A DNA stretch of 64,000 nucleotides from Buchnera aphidicola (Brevicoryne brassicae) (GTDB lineage: Bacteria > Pseudomonadota > Gammaproteobacteria > Enterobacterales > Enterobacteriaceae), in assembly GCF_005082825.1 (NCBI RefSeq), contig NZ_CP034882.1:212932-276931 (forward strand), given 5' to 3'. Within the stretch, counting starts at the first letter, position 1. Each line of letters opens with the position of its first letter. Shown in pieces: positions 19,914 through 30,604 of this stretch. Position numbers and translations under genes: made by a program. The notes under the pieces are model-generated. The model ran no database searches. It saw nothing but the letters and a program-made list of their open reading frames with translations, and was not told where the DNA came from.

Positions 19914-20720
19914 CTATGAGTTAAATTCTTGAGTCGATATATTTCGACCATAATATATTTCTCTCATCTCCCTCCATAATAAATTTATTATATAAGACTG
20001 TTCTTCTTTTTTTAAATCTTTTAAATTAATATTGAATAGATAATTATTTAAATTAAACTCTCTTAATAACATTCTAGTATGAAAAATATTTTCTTGATAT
20101 ACGTTTACATCGATCATGTCATACATTGATTTTATATTATCAGACATGAAATTTTGAATAGAATTTATTTTATGATCAATGAAATGTTTTATACCATTAG
20201 TATCTCGGGTAAATCCTCTAACACGATATTCAATAGTTACAATATCAGATTCTAATTTATGTATAAGATAATTCAAAGCATTAAGAGGTGATATAATTCC
20301 ACATGTTGAAATTTCAATATCTGCCCGAAAAGTACAAATTCCACTTTGAGGATGACTTTCCGGGTATGTATGCACACATATATGACTTTTATCTAAGTGA
20401 GCAACAACAGAAGATGATATAATATTATCATTTAAAATATTAATTTTATCTATATTATTTATTGGTTCTTCACATACTAAGATAGTTACACTTGCACCTT
20501 GTGGTTCATAGTCTTGATGGAATATGTTTAAAACATTAGCGCCAATAATTGAGCAAGTTTTTCTTAATATTTTAGTTAATCTAATAGCATTGTATTGTTC
20601 ATCAATATAAGAAATATAACTATTACGTGAATCATTATTATTCGCATAGCAAATATCATATATACAAAAACTTAGGCTTTTAGTTAAATTATTAAAGCCG
20701 TATAATTTTAGTTTTTGCAA
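19914..20720 (-). CDS. speD: S-adenosylmethionine decarboxylase proenzyme
   Basis: SpeD makes decarboxylated AdoMet, the aminopropyl donor for spermidine. The proenzyme cleaves itself at a Lys-Ser bond to form a pyruvoyl group. That site is K111-S112 here ([17 protein letters not shown]), the same numbering as E. coli. The 268-residue length is close to the E. coli 264. It follows speE by 26 bases on the same strand, as in the E. coli speED operon. The catalytic region is intact, so spermidine synthesis looks functional. Confidence 0.97.
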   Translation of the reverse strand: MQKLKLYGFNNLTKSLSFCIYDICYANNNDSRNSYISYIDEQYNAIRLTKILRKTCSIIGANVLNIFHQDYEPQGASVTILVCEEPINNIDKINILNDNIISSSVVAHLDKSHICVHTYPESHPQSGICTFRADIEISTCGIISPLNALNYLIHKLESDIVTIEYRVRGFTRDTNGIKHFIDHKINSIQNFMSDNIKSMYDMIDVNVYQENIFHTRMLLREFNLNNYLFNINLKDLKKEEQSYIINLLWREMREIYYGRNISTQEFNS

Positions 20721-20746
20721 TTTAATTACTCTCCTATGAAAGGATT

Positions 20747-21607
20747 TTAATTTTCGTCTAATTCATTAAGAATATATTGAGGTAAATAAAAACTGCTTAT
20801 ATGAATTTTAGCATTATAGTAATTAAAATCTAATTTTGTATATTTTATACGCGATTGTAAGTTTTTGAGACTATTTTTACGCAATTCTATATTATTACTA
20901 CCCCATGCAAACATCATTATTCCGCCATAATATGTTGGAATAGTTGCGTGATAAAATCGAGTATCATGAAAATATTTTTTCAATTTTTTAAAAGCAAGAA
21001 TAGATTCATTTTTTTGAAGAAAAAATACACCATTTTGTGCCACAAAAATACCATTTTTATCAAGACTATTTTTACAATGAAAATAAAATTCTGATGAAAA
21101 TAAATTTTTACCATATTTAATAGGATCTGTTGAATCTGATATTATTAAATCAAATTTTTCTTCTGTTTTTTTGATGAAGTTCAAACCATCATCAATGATT
21201 AATTTTAAACGAGAATCTTTATAAGAATTATTATTGTGGCGTGGAAAAAATTTTTTACATAATTCAACAACGTTTCTATCAATTTCAACCATTGTAATAC
21301 TTTCAATATTTTTATGCCTGCATACTTCTCGAAGTATACCTCCATCTCCACCTCCTATTATTAATACATTTTTTATTGAACCATGAGAAAATATAGGAAT
21401 ATGAGTTAACATTTCATGATATATAAATTCATCTTTTTCGGTTGTTTGAACGATGTCATCTATTACCATAATTTTACCAAAAAAAGAATTTTCAAAAATC
21501 ATTATTTCTTGATAATCAGTTTTGTTTTTGTATAATAATTTATCAATTAAAAAATGTTGTCCAAGATGACAATAGAGTTTTTCATGCCATATTTTTTTGT
21601 CAGCCAT
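20747..21607 (-). CDS. speE: Spermidine synthase
   Basis: SpeE transfers an aminopropyl group from decarboxylated AdoMet to putrescine. At 286 residues it aligns along all of E. coli SpeE (288). Visible motifs are the AdoMet-fold loop [27 protein letters not shown], and the gatekeeper/catalytic stretch [21 protein letters not shown]. Upstream lies a gap of about 310 bases with a candidate promoter. No putrescine-forming gene (speA, speB or speC) is in the window. The methylthioadenosine by-product is handled by Mtn, encoded just upstream. Confidence 0.97.
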   Translation of the reverse strand: MADKKIWHEKLYCHLGQHFLIDKLLYKNKTDYQEIMIFENSFFGKIMVIDDIVQTTEKDEFIYHEMLTHIPIFSHGSIKNVLIIGGGDGGILREVCRHKNIESITMVEIDRNVVELCKKFFPRHNNNSYKDSRLKLIIDDGLNFIKKTEEKFDLIISDSTDPIKYGKNLFSSEFYFHCKNSLDKNGIFVAQNGVFFLQKNESILAFKKLKKYFHDTRFYHATIPTYYGGIMMFAWGSNNIELRKNSLKNLQSRIKYTKLDFNYYNAKIHISSFYLPQYILNELDEN

Positions 21608-21919
21608 GGTATTATTTTTGTATCCTATAAAATATAATATTTATAGATAGTTTTGCAATTAATATAAAATTATAAGTATATTGCAATAATAGATTTTATG
21701 TTTAGATTTTTAAAAAAAGGAAAGTGACTTTATAAAAATATATTAATTATTTAAAGTTTATCTAACTTTTTTAATTAAAAAATTATGATATATACTCAAA
21801 TGCAGTACTTTAAAAGAACGTTTTTTAAAGAATAAAAACATTTTTACAAAATATCTTCGATAAGATTATCAAAAATATTGCAAGAATGCTAACTTTATTA
21901 AGTTAATTATATAAAACTT
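21608..21919. other. 312-base intergenic region between mtn and speE
   Basis: No coding frame or RNA gene is recognisable in this AT-rich gap. On the minus strand it holds a candidate speE promoter (21631-21658) and an AGGA Shine-Dalgarno-like sequence at 21621-21626, somewhat far from the ATG. A short hairpin (ATCTT/AAGAT around CGAT, near 21853) could be a weak terminator for mtn. Confidence 0.5.
21631..21658 (-). promoter_or_regulatory. Candidate speE-speD promoter
   Basis: On the minus strand TTGCAA (21658-21653) and TATATT (21636-21631) are separated by 16 bases and would start transcription just ahead of speE. The AT-rich background makes chance matches likely, so this is tentative. 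Confidence 0.35.
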
Positions 21920-22618
21920 TTATATATTTATTATACTTTTTAAAAGTATTTTCACTATTTTTGAAGATTGAAAAGATGCAGTATTAATATTTTTTTTAAA
22001 ATTTAAAGTGGCATTTTTATCAGATAAATCAGAGATAGATTTTATAATGATCATAGGAATCGAAAATTGATAGCATACTTGTGCTATTGCAGCTGATTCC
22101 ATTTCAACAGCTATTGCAGAAGAAAATCGATTTTTTAATTTTTTTATACATGAATTTCCATTGATAAACGAATCTCCACTAATAATTAGTCCTGTTTTAA
22201 ATTTTAATTGAAATTTTTTAGTAATACTTTTAAAAAAAGTATGTATTTTTTCGCTAATAATAAATTCCTTTGGATGCTTTGGTATTTGTCCTATATCATA
22301 ACCAAAATTTGTTAAGTCTACATCGTAATAGCATATTTTTTTTGGAATAATGACGTCACCAATATTTAATGATGGAATTAAACTTCCAGCAGAGCCACTG
22401 TTGATTATAATATCTATTTTACATAAGTTAATTAAAATCATACATGCGATACTAGCAGAAACTTTCCCTATGCCTGATTGTATTAAAAAAATACGGTTTT
22501 CTTTAAAAAATCCTATATAAATTTTACAATGGCCTATTTTTTTTTTTTTATATGGATGTATTATTTTTCTTATTATTTCAATTTCTTGACGTATTGCACC
22601 TATTATTCCAATTTTCAT
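21920..22618 (-). CDS. mtn: 5'-methylthioadenosine/S-adenosylhomocysteine nucleosidase
   Basis: Mtn (Pfs) hydrolyses methylthioadenosine, the by-product of spermidine synthesis, and S-adenosylhomocysteine, relieving product inhibition. The ATG at 22618 (MKIGIIGAIRQE) gives 232 residues, the exact E. coli length; an upstream in-frame ATG would add 11 unrelated residues. Nucleosidase motifs include LIQSGIGKVSASIA, INSGSAGSL, ISGDSFING, AVEMESAAIAQVC and IIKSISDLSDK (catalytic Asp). It sits between erpA and speED, linking it by position to the enzymes that make its substrate. Confidence 0.96.
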   Translation of the reverse strand: MKIGIIGAIRQEIEIIRKIIHPYKKKKIGHCKIYIGFFKENRIFLIQSGIGKVSASIACMILINLCKIDIIINSGSAGSLIPSLNIGDVIIPKKICYYDVDLTNFGYDIGQIPKHPKEFIISEKIHTFFKSITKKFQLKFKTGLIISGDSFINGNSCIKKLKNRFSSAIAVEMESAAIAQVCYQFSIPMIIIKSISDLSDKNATLNFKKNINTASFQSSKIVKILLKSIINI

Positions 22619-22670
22619 ATTTATATTATTATATATTTTATTATTAAACAAAATTAATCATTAGTGTTTT

Positions 22671-23015
22671 TTATATACTGAAAGATGAGCCGCATCCGCA
22701 AGTGTTTTTTGCATTAGGATTAGATACTATAAATTTAGAACCTTCTAAGTTTTCTAAATAATCTATCTGACCTCCATATAAATACTGCGAACTAATAGGA
22801 TCAACGATTAATGAAACATTTGATTGCGTAATTATAATATCATTTTTATTTATTGTTTCATCAAAAATAAATTGATATTGAAACCCACTACATCCTCCTC
22901 CACTTATATATATTCTTAATTTTAAATTATTGTTTTTTTTCGTTTCAATAAGATTTTTTATTTTTTTTGCTGCTCTTTTAGTAAAACTAATATATTTTTT
23001 ATATTGATTGTTCAT
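22671..23015 (-). CDS. erpA: Iron-sulfur cluster carrier protein ErpA
   Basis: ErpA is an A-type carrier that delivers [Fe-S] clusters to apoproteins; in E. coli it is needed for isoprenoid synthesis through IspG/IspH. From ATG 23015 it is 114 residues, identical in length to E. coli. An in-frame TTG four codons upstream is less likely, because GAGAATTAGA serves as the Shine-Dalgarno of the ATG. The cluster ligands C42 (GGGCSGFQ), C106 and C108 ([10 protein letters not shown]) are all present. The dxr and uppS genes downstream in the window belong to the pathway it supports. Confidence 0.96.
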   Translation of the reverse strand: MNNQYKKYISFTKRAAKKIKNLIETKKNNNLKLRIYISGGGCSGFQYQFIFDETINKNDIIITQSNVSLIVDPISSQYLYGGQIDYLENLEGSKFIVSNPNAKNTCGCGSSFSI

Positions 23016-23110
23016 TCTAATTCTCAAAATATATAAAATATTTATTTTATCATAAATTAAAATTTTTTATATGTTTTATGTTTTTGTTTATAATCAATAC
23101 TTACGTCCAT

Positions 23111-23141
23111 GCGCCAATAAATATTCTTTTGTTATTGGCAC
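23111..23141. repeat. Inverted repeat between ftsZ and erpA
   Basis: GCGCCAATAA (23111-23120) and TTATTGGCAC (23132-23141) form a 10-base-pair stem with one G-T pair and an 11-base loop. It stands out by GC content from its surroundings. It lies about 80 bases past the ftsZ stop and about 95 bases before the erpA start on the minus strand. No T run follows on either strand, so it is not a standard terminator. It may protect or process the 3' end of ftsZ mRNA. Confidence 0.55.
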
Positions 23142-23218
23142 AGGTTATTAATATAACAATATATTGAATTAATACTTAATTTGTTTTTTTAAAAATATAT
23201 TTTAATGATATTGATAAA

Positions 23219-24373
23219 TTAATCTGATCTTTTACGAAGAAAAGATGGAATATCTAAATATTCTGTTTCCTTGTTTATTTTATTTTCTGATTCCGTTATT
23301 TCTTTTTTGGTTGTTTTTTTATCTATTTTTTTTGGAGAAACGTTTAAATATTGATATCGGTAATCCATTAATAATTCTCTAGAAGATTTATTTTTTATTT
23401 GATTAACATCTGAACATTTTTCCATTCCAATACCTGTAGCAACAACTGTTACTCGAAGAGTATCATTCATATCAGGATCTAAAGAAGTTCCTATAACTAC
23501 TGTAGCGTTATCAGAAGCAAAAGATCTAATAGTATTTCCTACTGTTTCAAATTCATCTAATTTCAAATCAAAACCAGCAGTGATGTTAACTAATACACCA
23601 CGTGCTCCAGACAGATCTATATCTTCTAATAAAGGACTAGATATAGCTATTTCAGCTGCTTCTTCTGCACGATTTTCTCCTGCAGATATTCCAGTTCCCA
23701 TCATTGCATATCCCATTTCTACCATTACAGTGCGTACATCTGCAAAATCTACGTTCATTAAACCGGGTCTTGTAATTAATTCAGCAATACCTTGTACAGC
23801 TCCTTTTAACACGTTATTAGCAGCACTAAAAGCATCAAGTAAAGAAATTCCTCTATTTAAAACTTTTAGCAACTTATCATTAGGAATAGTAATTAAAGAA
23901 TCTACGTATTTTGATAATTCAACAATACCTTGTTCAGCAACAATCATTCTTTTTTTACCTTCAAAATTAAAAGGTTTTGTTACTACAGCAACAGTTAAAA
24001 TACCTAGTTCTTTTGCAATCTCTGCTACTACAGGTGCTGCTCCAGTACCAGTACCTCCTCCCATTCCAGCTGCTATAAATACCATATCAGAACCATCTAA
24101 AGCAGATTTCAATAATTCTTTATCTTCTTCTGCTGAAGTGCGTCCAATTTCTGGATTAGCCCCTGCGCCCAATCCTTTAGTTATATTGTTACCTATTTGT
24201 ATAGTTTGTTCTACCTCTATTTTTCTTAACGCTTGTGCATCAGTATTCACAGCAAAAAATTCAACGCCTTCAATACGTTCTCTAACCATATGCTCAACTG
24301 CATTTCCACCACCACCTCCAACACCAATTACTTTAATTATTGCGTTGTTGCTTAATTCTGAAGGTTCAAACAT
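23219..24373 (-). CDS. ftsZ: Cell division GTPase FtsZ
   Basis: FtsZ polymerises into the division ring at midcell. The 384-residue protein has the tubulin signature GGGTGTG at 105-111 and the T7 synergy loop [11 protein letters not shown] shortened, lysine-rich linker leads to the conserved C-terminal peptide [14 protein letters not shown], the binding site for FtsA and ZipA. It follows ftsA by 57 bases on the same strand and ends the division cluster. lpxC, next in E. coli, is missing and erpA takes its place. Base composition is less AT-rich than its neighbours, as expected for a highly conserved, well-expressed gene. Confidence 0.98.
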   Translation of the reverse strand: MFEPSELSNNAIIKVIGVGGGGGNAVEHMVRERIEGVEFFAVNTDAQALRKIEVEQTIQIGNNITKGLGAGANPEIGRTSAEEDKELLKSALDGSDMVFIAAGMGGGTGTGAAPVVAEIAKELGILTVAVVTKPFNFEGKKRMIVAEQGIVELSKYVDSLITIPNDKLLKVLNRGISLLDAFSAANNVLKGAVQGIAELITRPGLMNVDFADVRTVMVEMGYAMMGTGISAGENRAEEAAEIAISSPLLEDIDLSGARGVLVNITAGFDLKLDEFETVGNTIRSFASDNATVVIGTSLDPDMNDTLRVTVVATGIGMEKCSDVNQIKNKSSRELLMDYRYQYLNVSPKKIDKKTTKKEITESENKINKETEYLDIPSFLRKRSD

Positions 24374-24430
24374 AATTTGTTTCCATTATCTATCTTTATT
24401 TTATAGAGTTTTAAGTATAGTTGATTGTTT

Positions 24431-25687
24431 TTAAAATTCTTTTTTAAACCAATTATTTATTTGTTTAAACCATTTTTCAAAAAAAGAAATTTCTTTTTTT
24501 TTCTTTTCAATATTTATATAAAATTCTTTTCCATAATGTAATAAACCAACTACTGTAGAATAGTTTGGTTCACTTATATTTTCCACTAATCCTGAAATAT
24601 TTAATGGTTTAGCAATTCGTACTTTTTTATGAAACACTTTTTCTGAACAATCAATTAAAAATGCAATGTTTGATCCACCGCCAGTAAGTACTATACCACT
24701 TGATAATTGATATTTTTCTCCTTTTTGATGAAGTTTTTTTTGTATATTTAGAATTTTACTATTAACTAAAGTTAATAATTCAATATATCTTGATTCAATA
24801 ACTTCTATTAATGCATCTTGTTGTAAAATTTTTTGAAAATTACCATTTATATTAGAACAATCAATATTTTTTGATGAACCTAAAGGAGGTTTTATTGCAG
24901 ATCCATATTGAATTTTCATATTTTCTGCATTAGAATAAGAAGTATTGAAGGCGTATGAAATATCACTAGTGACTATATTTCCTGCATATGGAATAACTTC
25001 GCTATGTCGTATAGAGCCATCAATATAAACAGTAAAATCTATTGTTCCTCCACCTATGTCAATCATACATACACCCAGTTTACGCTCGTCTTGAGTCAAA
25101 ACAGATTTACTTGAAGCAAGACCTGAAAAAATAACTTGATCCACTTTCAAATCACATCTTTCTACAGCTTTAACAATATTTTTAGACATATTTTGATCAC
25201 AAGTAATTAAATGTACTTTTACTTGCATTCGTACTCCAGATAAACCTATAGGATTTTTTATTCCAGATTGTTGATCAATTGAATATTCTTGAGGAATTAC
25301 ATGCAATATATGATGCTCATTAGGAATTTGAACGGATTTTGCAGTATGTATTACGTTTTCTAAGTCTTCTTTTGTTACTTCATCTTCAGAAATTGGAACT
25401 ATACCTATTTCATTTTGACAATTGATGTATTTATTAGATAAAGAAAGATATACAGAAGTAATATGGCAATCAGCCATAATTTCAGCTTTATTAACAGATT
25501 CCCGTATACAGGAAACAATTGTATCTAAATTATTAACTCTACCTTTATCAATTCCCTTTGATAAACATGTTCCGTATCCAATGATTTTAACTGTATTATT
25601 TATTAATATTTCTCCCACCAAAGTGACAACTTTAGTAGTACCAATTTCTAATCCGACTACTAACTTTCTATCTTTTGATATAATCAT
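24431..25687 (-). CDS. ftsA: Cell division protein FtsA
   Basis: FtsA is an actin-like ATPase that tethers FtsZ filaments to the membrane. The 418-residue sequence has the actin-fold phosphate loops VVGLEIGTTKVVTLVGE near the N-terminus and CMIDIGGGTIDFTVY, and the adenosine motif IVLTGGGSNIAFL. The amphipathic membrane-targeting helix at the C-terminus (WFKQINNWFKKEF) is kept, as is the FtsZ tail it binds. In E. coli ftsQ precedes ftsA; here a 278-base non-coding gap separates ftsA from ddlB. Confidence 0.97.
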   Translation of the reverse strand: MIISKDRKLVVGLEIGTTKVVTLVGEILINNTVKIIGYGTCLSKGIDKGRVNNLDTIVSCIRESVNKAEIMADCHITSVYLSLSNKYINCQNEIGIVPISEDEVTKEDLENVIHTAKSVQIPNEHHILHVIPQEYSIDQQSGIKNPIGLSGVRMQVKVHLITCDQNMSKNIVKAVERCDLKVDQVIFSGLASSKSVLTQDERKLGVCMIDIGGGTIDFTVYIDGSIRHSEVIPYAGNIVTSDISYAFNTSYSNAENMKIQYGSAIKPPLGSSKNIDCSNINGNFQKILQQDALIEVIESRYIELLTLVNSKILNIQKKLHQKGEKYQLSSGIVLTGGGSNIAFLIDCSEKVFHKKVRIAKPLNISGLVENISEPNYSTVVGLLHYGKEFYINIEKKKKEISFFEKWFKQINNWFKKEF

Positions 25688-25965
25688 TGTTCTTTGGCCT
25701 GTACTATATTTCTTTAGTTGTTTCTTTTTTTAATGAAACTAAACTTTTTTATTTTTTATATTCATGTTATAATGAAATTTAATACTTAAAAAAATTTTGA
25801 TTTTTTACATAAAATTTTCTTGGATTATAAATTCACTTTAATAATTTTTATATTTGAATTTATATAAATATTATAATTATTTGTATAAATTTTTTATATA
25901 ATGATATTTTAGCTATTTAAATTTAGTATTTTTCAATCTTTTTTTAATTTATTTTTTATAAAAAT
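25688..25965. other. Site of the lost ftsQ gene
   Basis: This gap lies between ddlB and ftsA, where E. coli has ftsQ (about 276 codons). It is almost pure A and T apart from a few bases next to ftsA, and no stretch resembling FtsQ could be read in the frames examined. It probably holds the ftsA-ftsZ promoter. Confidence 0.6.
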
Positions 25966-26883
25966 TTAATTACTAATATTTAAAATTAATAAAACTAATT
26001 CATCAAATGATATTCCAGCTTCTTTTGCTGCCATCGGTACTAAACTACGGTTAGTCATACCAGGTATCGTATTTACTTCTAATAACCAAAATTTATTTGT
26101 CTTGTCTAATATAACATCGATTCTTCCACACCCTTTACAGCTTAATGCATTCCATGCTAAGATTGCTATCTTTTTTAGTTTTTTTTCTTGTATGATATTT
26201 AATCCACTAGGACATGAATATTGAGTAGAAAAAGATTTATATTTAGCATTATAATCATAAAAATTGTTTTTTGTAGAAATATGAATAGTAGGTAATGTTT
26301 TTTGATTTAGAATAGTAACTGTATATTCTTTTCCTTTTATAAATTTTTCAATTAAAATGTCATCATTATAGCTGAAAGCAATATCAATAGCTTTACTAAG
26401 TTCTTTCATGGAAGATACTAACGTGATTCCTATACTAGATCCTTGATTATTTGGTTTTATTAAAATTGGAAATTTTAGTTTTAATATTTTTTTTATTGTA
26501 AAAGAGTTTAAGGGTATTGCATTTTTTTTTTTGATATAAACATCAGGTACTATTGGTAAATTATAAGATTTCCATAGTAATTTAGTTCTAAATTTGTCTA
26601 TAGATATTGCCGAGGCCATGATTCCACTTCCTGTATAAGGAATCTTTAAATATTCAAGAACTCCTTGAATACTACCGTCTTCACCTCCTTTTCCATGTAA
26701 TGCAATATATGCCTTATCAAATTTATCTTTTTTTAAATTAATAATAGAATAGTCACGTGTATCAATTGAATATGCATCAAAACCAGATTTTAATAAACTT
26801 TGAACTATAGAGTTTCCTGATTTTATTGAAATGTTTCTTTCAGAAGATGTACCACCCAATAAAACTGCTATTTTTTTTTTCAT
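25966..26883 (-). CDS. ddlB: D-alanine--D-alanine ligase
   Basis: DdlB joins two D-alanines with ATP, providing the dipeptide that MurF adds to the peptidoglycan precursor. The ATG at 26883 gives 305 residues (E. coli 306) and lies four bases after the murC stop; an upstream TTG in the same frame would overlap murC. ATP-grasp motifs are KIAVLLGGTSSERNISIKSG near the N-terminus, LHGKGGEDGSIQG, PILIKPNNQGSSIG, and GRIDVILD...EVNTIPGMT for metal and ATP. The protein looks fully active. Confidence 0.97.
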   Translation of the reverse strand: MKKKIAVLLGGTSSERNISIKSGNSIVQSLLKSGFDAYSIDTRDYSIINLKKDKFDKAYIALHGKGGEDGSIQGVLEYLKIPYTGSGIMASAISIDKFRTKLLWKSYNLPIVPDVYIKKKNAIPLNSFTIKKILKLKFPILIKPNNQGSSIGITLVSSMKELSKAIDIAFSYNDDILIEKFIKGKEYTVTILNQKTLPTIHISTKNNFYDYNAKYKSFSTQYSCPSGLNIIQEKKLKKIAILAWNALSCKGCGRIDVILDKTNKFWLLEVNTIPGMTNRSLVPMAAKEAGISFDELVLLILNISN

Positions 26884-26887
26884 TTTG

Positions 26888-28333
26888 TTATTTTCTTTTT
26901 TTTTCAATTAATTTTTTGTTTACTATATTTTCTATATTGCCTGCTCCTTGTATTAAAACAATATCATTTCCTTTTAATTTAGGAATAAGTGCATCAAATA
27001 TAAAATTATGATCTGAAATTAAATGCACATCATTTTTTCCTATTTTTTTTATATCTTGGCAAAGTGAAAAGCTATCTGCGCCAGATATAAATTTTTCATT
27101 TGCAGGATATACATTTAACATTAAAAGAACATCAACTTTTGATAAAACCTTCACAAAATCATCATATAGATTATATGTCCTTGTATATCTATGAGGTTGA
27201 AATATCATTATTAATTGTTTTTTTGGCCAGCTAATTCTAATTGTATTAATAGTTTTAGATAATTCTGTAGGATGATGTCCATAATCATCTATTAACATAA
27301 AACGGTTATTTTCAATTTTATTCTTTTTAATTAAAAAATATCCAAGATATTCAAATCTTCTAGAAGTACCTTGAAAATTTTTTAGTACTGAAATTATATC
27401 GTCATTTTTTAACCCTTGACTTATAGAAAAAGCAACAGAAGCTGCTGCATTTAATGCATTGTGTTTACCTGGAATATTTAATTTGATATTTAATTCTATA
27501 TGTTTTTTTATAATTAATGTAAATTTTCCAAGAAAAGCATGTTGTTGATAACCAGAAATACGAATATCTGCATTTTCATTAAATCCATATGTTATAATTT
27601 TACATTTTATTTTAGAGGAAACATCATGAATAGGAAAATTATCTATACATATTATAGCTGTTCCATATAGAGGTATTTTTTTTAAAAATTTTAAAAATGT
27701 TTCTATTAATTTTTGAAAACTATTATAGTAATCCATGTGATCTTTTTCAATATTTGTCACAATAACTATTGTGGGATTTAAATATAAGAAAGAAGAATCA
27801 CTTTCATCAGCTTCTACAATAAAATAACGCGAAGAGCCTAGTTGTGCGTAAGAATTGATAGATTTTATTAGACCTCCATTAATACAAGTTGGATTTAATC
27901 CACTCTTAATACATATATCTGAAATCATTGAAGTAGTGGTAGTTTTTCCATGTGTTCCAGAAATTGCTATTCCTGTTTTAAATTTCATTAACGTTTGTAG
28001 CATCTCTGCTCTTAATAATATGGGAATATTATATTTTTTAGCAGCTAGTATTTCTTTATTTTTTGATGAAATAGCACTAGATTTAATAATAAAATCAACA
28101 TTTTTAACGTGTTTCTTAGAATGTTGAAAATATATATTAGCTCCTAATTTAATCAGTTTTTTTGTAATCGTGTTTTTTAATAAATCAGATCCACTAACGT
28201 TGTAACCTAGTTTTAATAAAATTAAAGCAATTCCTCCCATTCCTGCACCACCAATACCAATCAAATGGATGTTTTTAATTTTTTTTTTATCAGAAGAGAA
28301 AAAGTTAATATTTTTTATATCGTTAACATTCAT
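26888..28333 (-). CDS. murC: UDP-N-acetylmuramate--L-alanine ligase
   Basis: MurC adds L-alanine to UDP-MurNAc, the first peptide step of peptidoglycan synthesis. It has 481 residues (E. coli 491). The UDP-binding glycine loop [14 protein letters not shown] is near residues 24-37, and the Mur ligase P-loop is [33 protein letters not shown] and DDYGHHPTE mark the central and C-terminal domains. It sits between murG and ddlB as in E. coli, with tight spacing that indicates a single transcript. Confidence 0.97.
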   Translation of the reverse strand: MNVNDIKNINFFSSDKKKIKNIHLIGIGGAGMGGIALILLKLGYNVSGSDLLKNTITKKLIKLGANIYFQHSKKHVKNVDFIIKSSAISSKNKEILAAKKYNIPILLRAEMLQTLMKFKTGIAISGTHGKTTTTSMISDICIKSGLNPTCINGGLIKSINSYAQLGSSRYFIVEADESDSSFLYLNPTIVIVTNIEKDHMDYYNSFQKLIETFLKFLKKIPLYGTAIICIDNFPIHDVSSKIKCKIITYGFNENADIRISGYQQHAFLGKFTLIIKKHIELNIKLNIPGKHNALNAAASVAFSISQGLKNDDIISVLKNFQGTSRRFEYLGYFLIKKNKIENNRFMLIDDYGHHPTELSKTINTIRISWPKKQLIMIFQPHRYTRTYNLYDDFVKVLSKVDVLLMLNVYPANEKFISGADSFSLCQDIKKIGKNDVHLISDHNFIFDALIPKLKGNDIVLIQGAGNIENIVNKKLIEKKRK

Positions 28334-28386
28334 ACTTTTATCTTTTAATTTTTAGATGTCTTGAGTATTATTGAGCAATATAATAT

Positions 28387-29451
28387 TTATTTTATATTTG
28401 CAGTATTATTAATGATTTTAAAAATTTTTAATGTTGAATCACGAATACCTAGACAATAAGCTTTTTCCGCCATGATCAAAAGCTTTTCTCTATCTAATTT
28501 ATCAAGTATATTAACCATTAAAGTAGTATTAAAACATGATTGATCAATTATTTTTGCTGCACCAATGTTTTTTAAATCTTGTGCATTTCGATGTTGTTGT
28601 TGGTCTTTATGTGGGTAAGGAATAAAAATAGCGCCTAATCCTACTACAGATATTTCACTTACAGTTAAAGCACCAGAACGACAAATAATTAAATCGGCCC
28701 ATTCATATGCAGATGCTATATTGTTTATAAAACAAGTGATAATATTTGATTTTAATCCAAATTTTTTATATTTTCTTTTTGTTTTTTCTAATTCATAGTT
28801 ACCTACTTGATGCCAAGTAATAATTTTTTCTTTTAATAAAAATGAAACTTCTGGTAAAATTTTATTTAGAATAGAAGCTCCTTGACTACCTCCAACTACT
28901 AGTACTCGTAGAGGACCTTCTCGATTTTTAAAACGATTTTTAGGTGAAGGGATGTTTATAATACTTTCGCATACAGGATTGCCTACTACTTCTGCATTTT
29001 TTAAAACTCCAGAATATGCTTGCATATTTTTTGTAGATATTTTAGATAACAATCTATTAGTAATTCCTGCAATTTTATTTTGTTCATGTAAAATAAATGG
29101 AACTTTAGAATACCAAGCTGCTATACCTCCTGGACCAGATACGTACCCCCCCATACCTAATATAATATTTGGAGACCAATGTTTTATTATTTTTTTTACT
29201 TGATAAAAAGCATTTAATATATATATTGGTGAACAAAGTAAATTTTTTACATTAGCATTACGTAATCCCTTAATTTTGATAAAGTGTATTTTAATACCGT
29301 ATTTTGGAATAATTTTAGATTCAATATTATTTCTTGTTCCTATCCAGTTAACATACCATCCTTTTTTAATTAAAAAATTTGCAATAGTAAGTCCTGGAAA
29401 AACATGACCACCACTTCCACCTGCCATAATGATTATTTTTTTGGAAATCAT
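28387..29451 (-). CDS. murG: UDP-N-acetylglucosamine--lipid I N-acetylglucosaminyltransferase
   Basis: MurG adds GlcNAc to lipid I on the inner membrane's cytoplasmic face to form lipid II. The 354-residue length matches E. coli (355). Signature loops are [57 protein letters not shown] and [11 protein letters not shown]. Its ATGA start overlaps the ftsW stop by four bases, implying translational coupling between lipid II synthesis and the glycosyltransferase that uses it. Confidence 0.97.
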   Translation of the reverse strand: MISKKIIIMAGGSGGHVFPGLTIANFLIKKGWYVNWIGTRNNIESKIIPKYGIKIHFIKIKGLRNANVKNLLCSPIYILNAFYQVKKIIKHWSPNIILGMGGYVSGPGGIAAWYSKVPFILHEQNKIAGITNRLLSKISTKNMQAYSGVLKNAEVVGNPVCESIINIPSPKNRFKNREGPLRVLVVGGSQGASILNKILPEVSFLLKEKIITWHQVGNYELEKTKRKYKKFGLKSNIITCFINNIASAYEWADLIICRSGALTVSEISVVGLGAIFIPYPHKDQQQHRNAQDLKNIGAAKIIDQSCFNTTLMVNILDKLDREKLLIMAEKAYCLGIRDSTLKIFKIINNTANIK

Positions 29452-30587
29452 TTAGTTCCTCTAGGAAAAGCTTGTACTTTTCTTAATCTTATTTCAAAAT
29501 CTATTCTTAATAGAAAAAAAATAGCTACTGAGTTAATAATTAAACTTGAGCCACCATAACTAATTAGTGGTAAAGTTAGTCCTTTAGTAGGTAAAATTCC
29601 AGTAACTGCACCAACATTAATTAATGTTTGAAATCCCATCCATATACCAATTGAACAAGCAAAAAATCCTGAAAAAATTTGTTTTTTTTCTAAAGCTCTT
29701 TTTCCAATATACATAGCCCGAAAAGCAATAGTAAAAATCATTAAAAGTATAAAAATTGCACCAATACAACCTAGTTCTTCTCCTATAATAGAAAATATAA
29801 AATCACTATGTGCATCAGGTAAATAATCTAATTTTTGTATTGAATTTCCAAGACCTTGGCCGAAAAAATTACCTCGTCCTAATGCCATCAAAGATTGTGT
29901 TAATTGATAACCATTTCCAAAGGGATCTGACCAAGGATTCCAAAAAGATAATATTCTTTTAATACGATAAGGTTCTATAAAAATTAATATAATAATTGTT
30001 ATTATGCTAATAAATATAATTGTTAAAAATTGTCCTATTTTAGCACCAGAAAGAAATAAAATTGATAAACTAGTAAAAAAAATAACAATAGCACTTCCCA
30101 AATCTGGTTCTGCTAATAATAAAATAGATTGTATTATAACAACGCTCATGGGTTTAAAAAACCCCCAAAAATTATTACGTACTTCTTTATATTTACGTGA
30201 TAAATAACTAGATATATAACAAAAGGATGAAATTTTACATATTTCCGAAGGTTGTATATGCAAAAATCCTATATTTATCCATCGATAAGATCCATGTTTT
30301 GAATGACCTATTAATAGTACAGATGAAAGTAGTATAATTGAAGTTATTAATATAATTTTACTTTTTTTTTCCCAAAAAATAATTGGTGTACGTAAAAAAA
30401 TCAAAGATAAGAAAAATATTAAAAAAAAATAGAATATTTCTCGTTTAACAAAAAAAAATGGATCGTTATATAAACTTTGACCTATCGGAATAGATGTAGA
30501 AATAACCATAATTAATCCAGTTGCAGATAAACTTAAACCTAACCAAACTAATATACGATCATATAATATGGTATATGAATTTTTCAT
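29448..30587 (-). CDS. ftsW: Septal peptidoglycan glycosyltransferase FtsW (SEDS family)
   Basis: FtsW polymerises lipid II at the septum together with FtsI. The 379-residue protein is very hydrophobic with about ten transmembrane helices. It lacks most of the long cytoplasmic N-terminus of E. coli FtsW (414), starting close to the equivalent of E. coli MYDRTLLWL. Conserved loops include [54 protein letters not shown] and [16 protein letters not shown]. It overlaps murG by four bases and follows murD by 17. Confidence 0.97.
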   Translation of the reverse strand: MKNSYTILYDRILVWLGLSLSATGLIMVISTSIPIGQSLYNDPFFFVKREIFYFFLIFFLSLIFLRTPIIFWEKKSKIILITSIILLSSVLLIGHSKHGSYRWINIGFLHIQPSEICKISSFCYISSYLSRKYKEVRNNFWGFFKPMSVVIIQSILLLAEPDLGSAIVIFFTSLSILFLSGAKIGQFLTIIFISIITIIILIFIEPYRIKRILSFWNPWSDPFGNGYQLTQSLMALGRGNFFGQGLGNSIQKLDYLPDAHSDFIFSIIGEELGCIGAIFILLMIFTIAFRAMYIGKRALEKKQIFSGFFACSIGIWMGFQTLINVGAVTGILPTKGLTLPLISYGGSSLIINSVAIFFLLRIDFEIRLRKVQAFPRGTK

Positions 30588-30604
30588 ACTATTTTTTATT
30601 TTTT

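Noticed and set aside
23580-24434. 284-codon plus-strand ORF opposite ftsZ
   Set aside because: It is an antisense shadow of ftsZ, rich in Pro/Ser/Thr/Ala as expected from the opposite strand of conserved Gly- and Ala-rich codons, with no recognisable protein.
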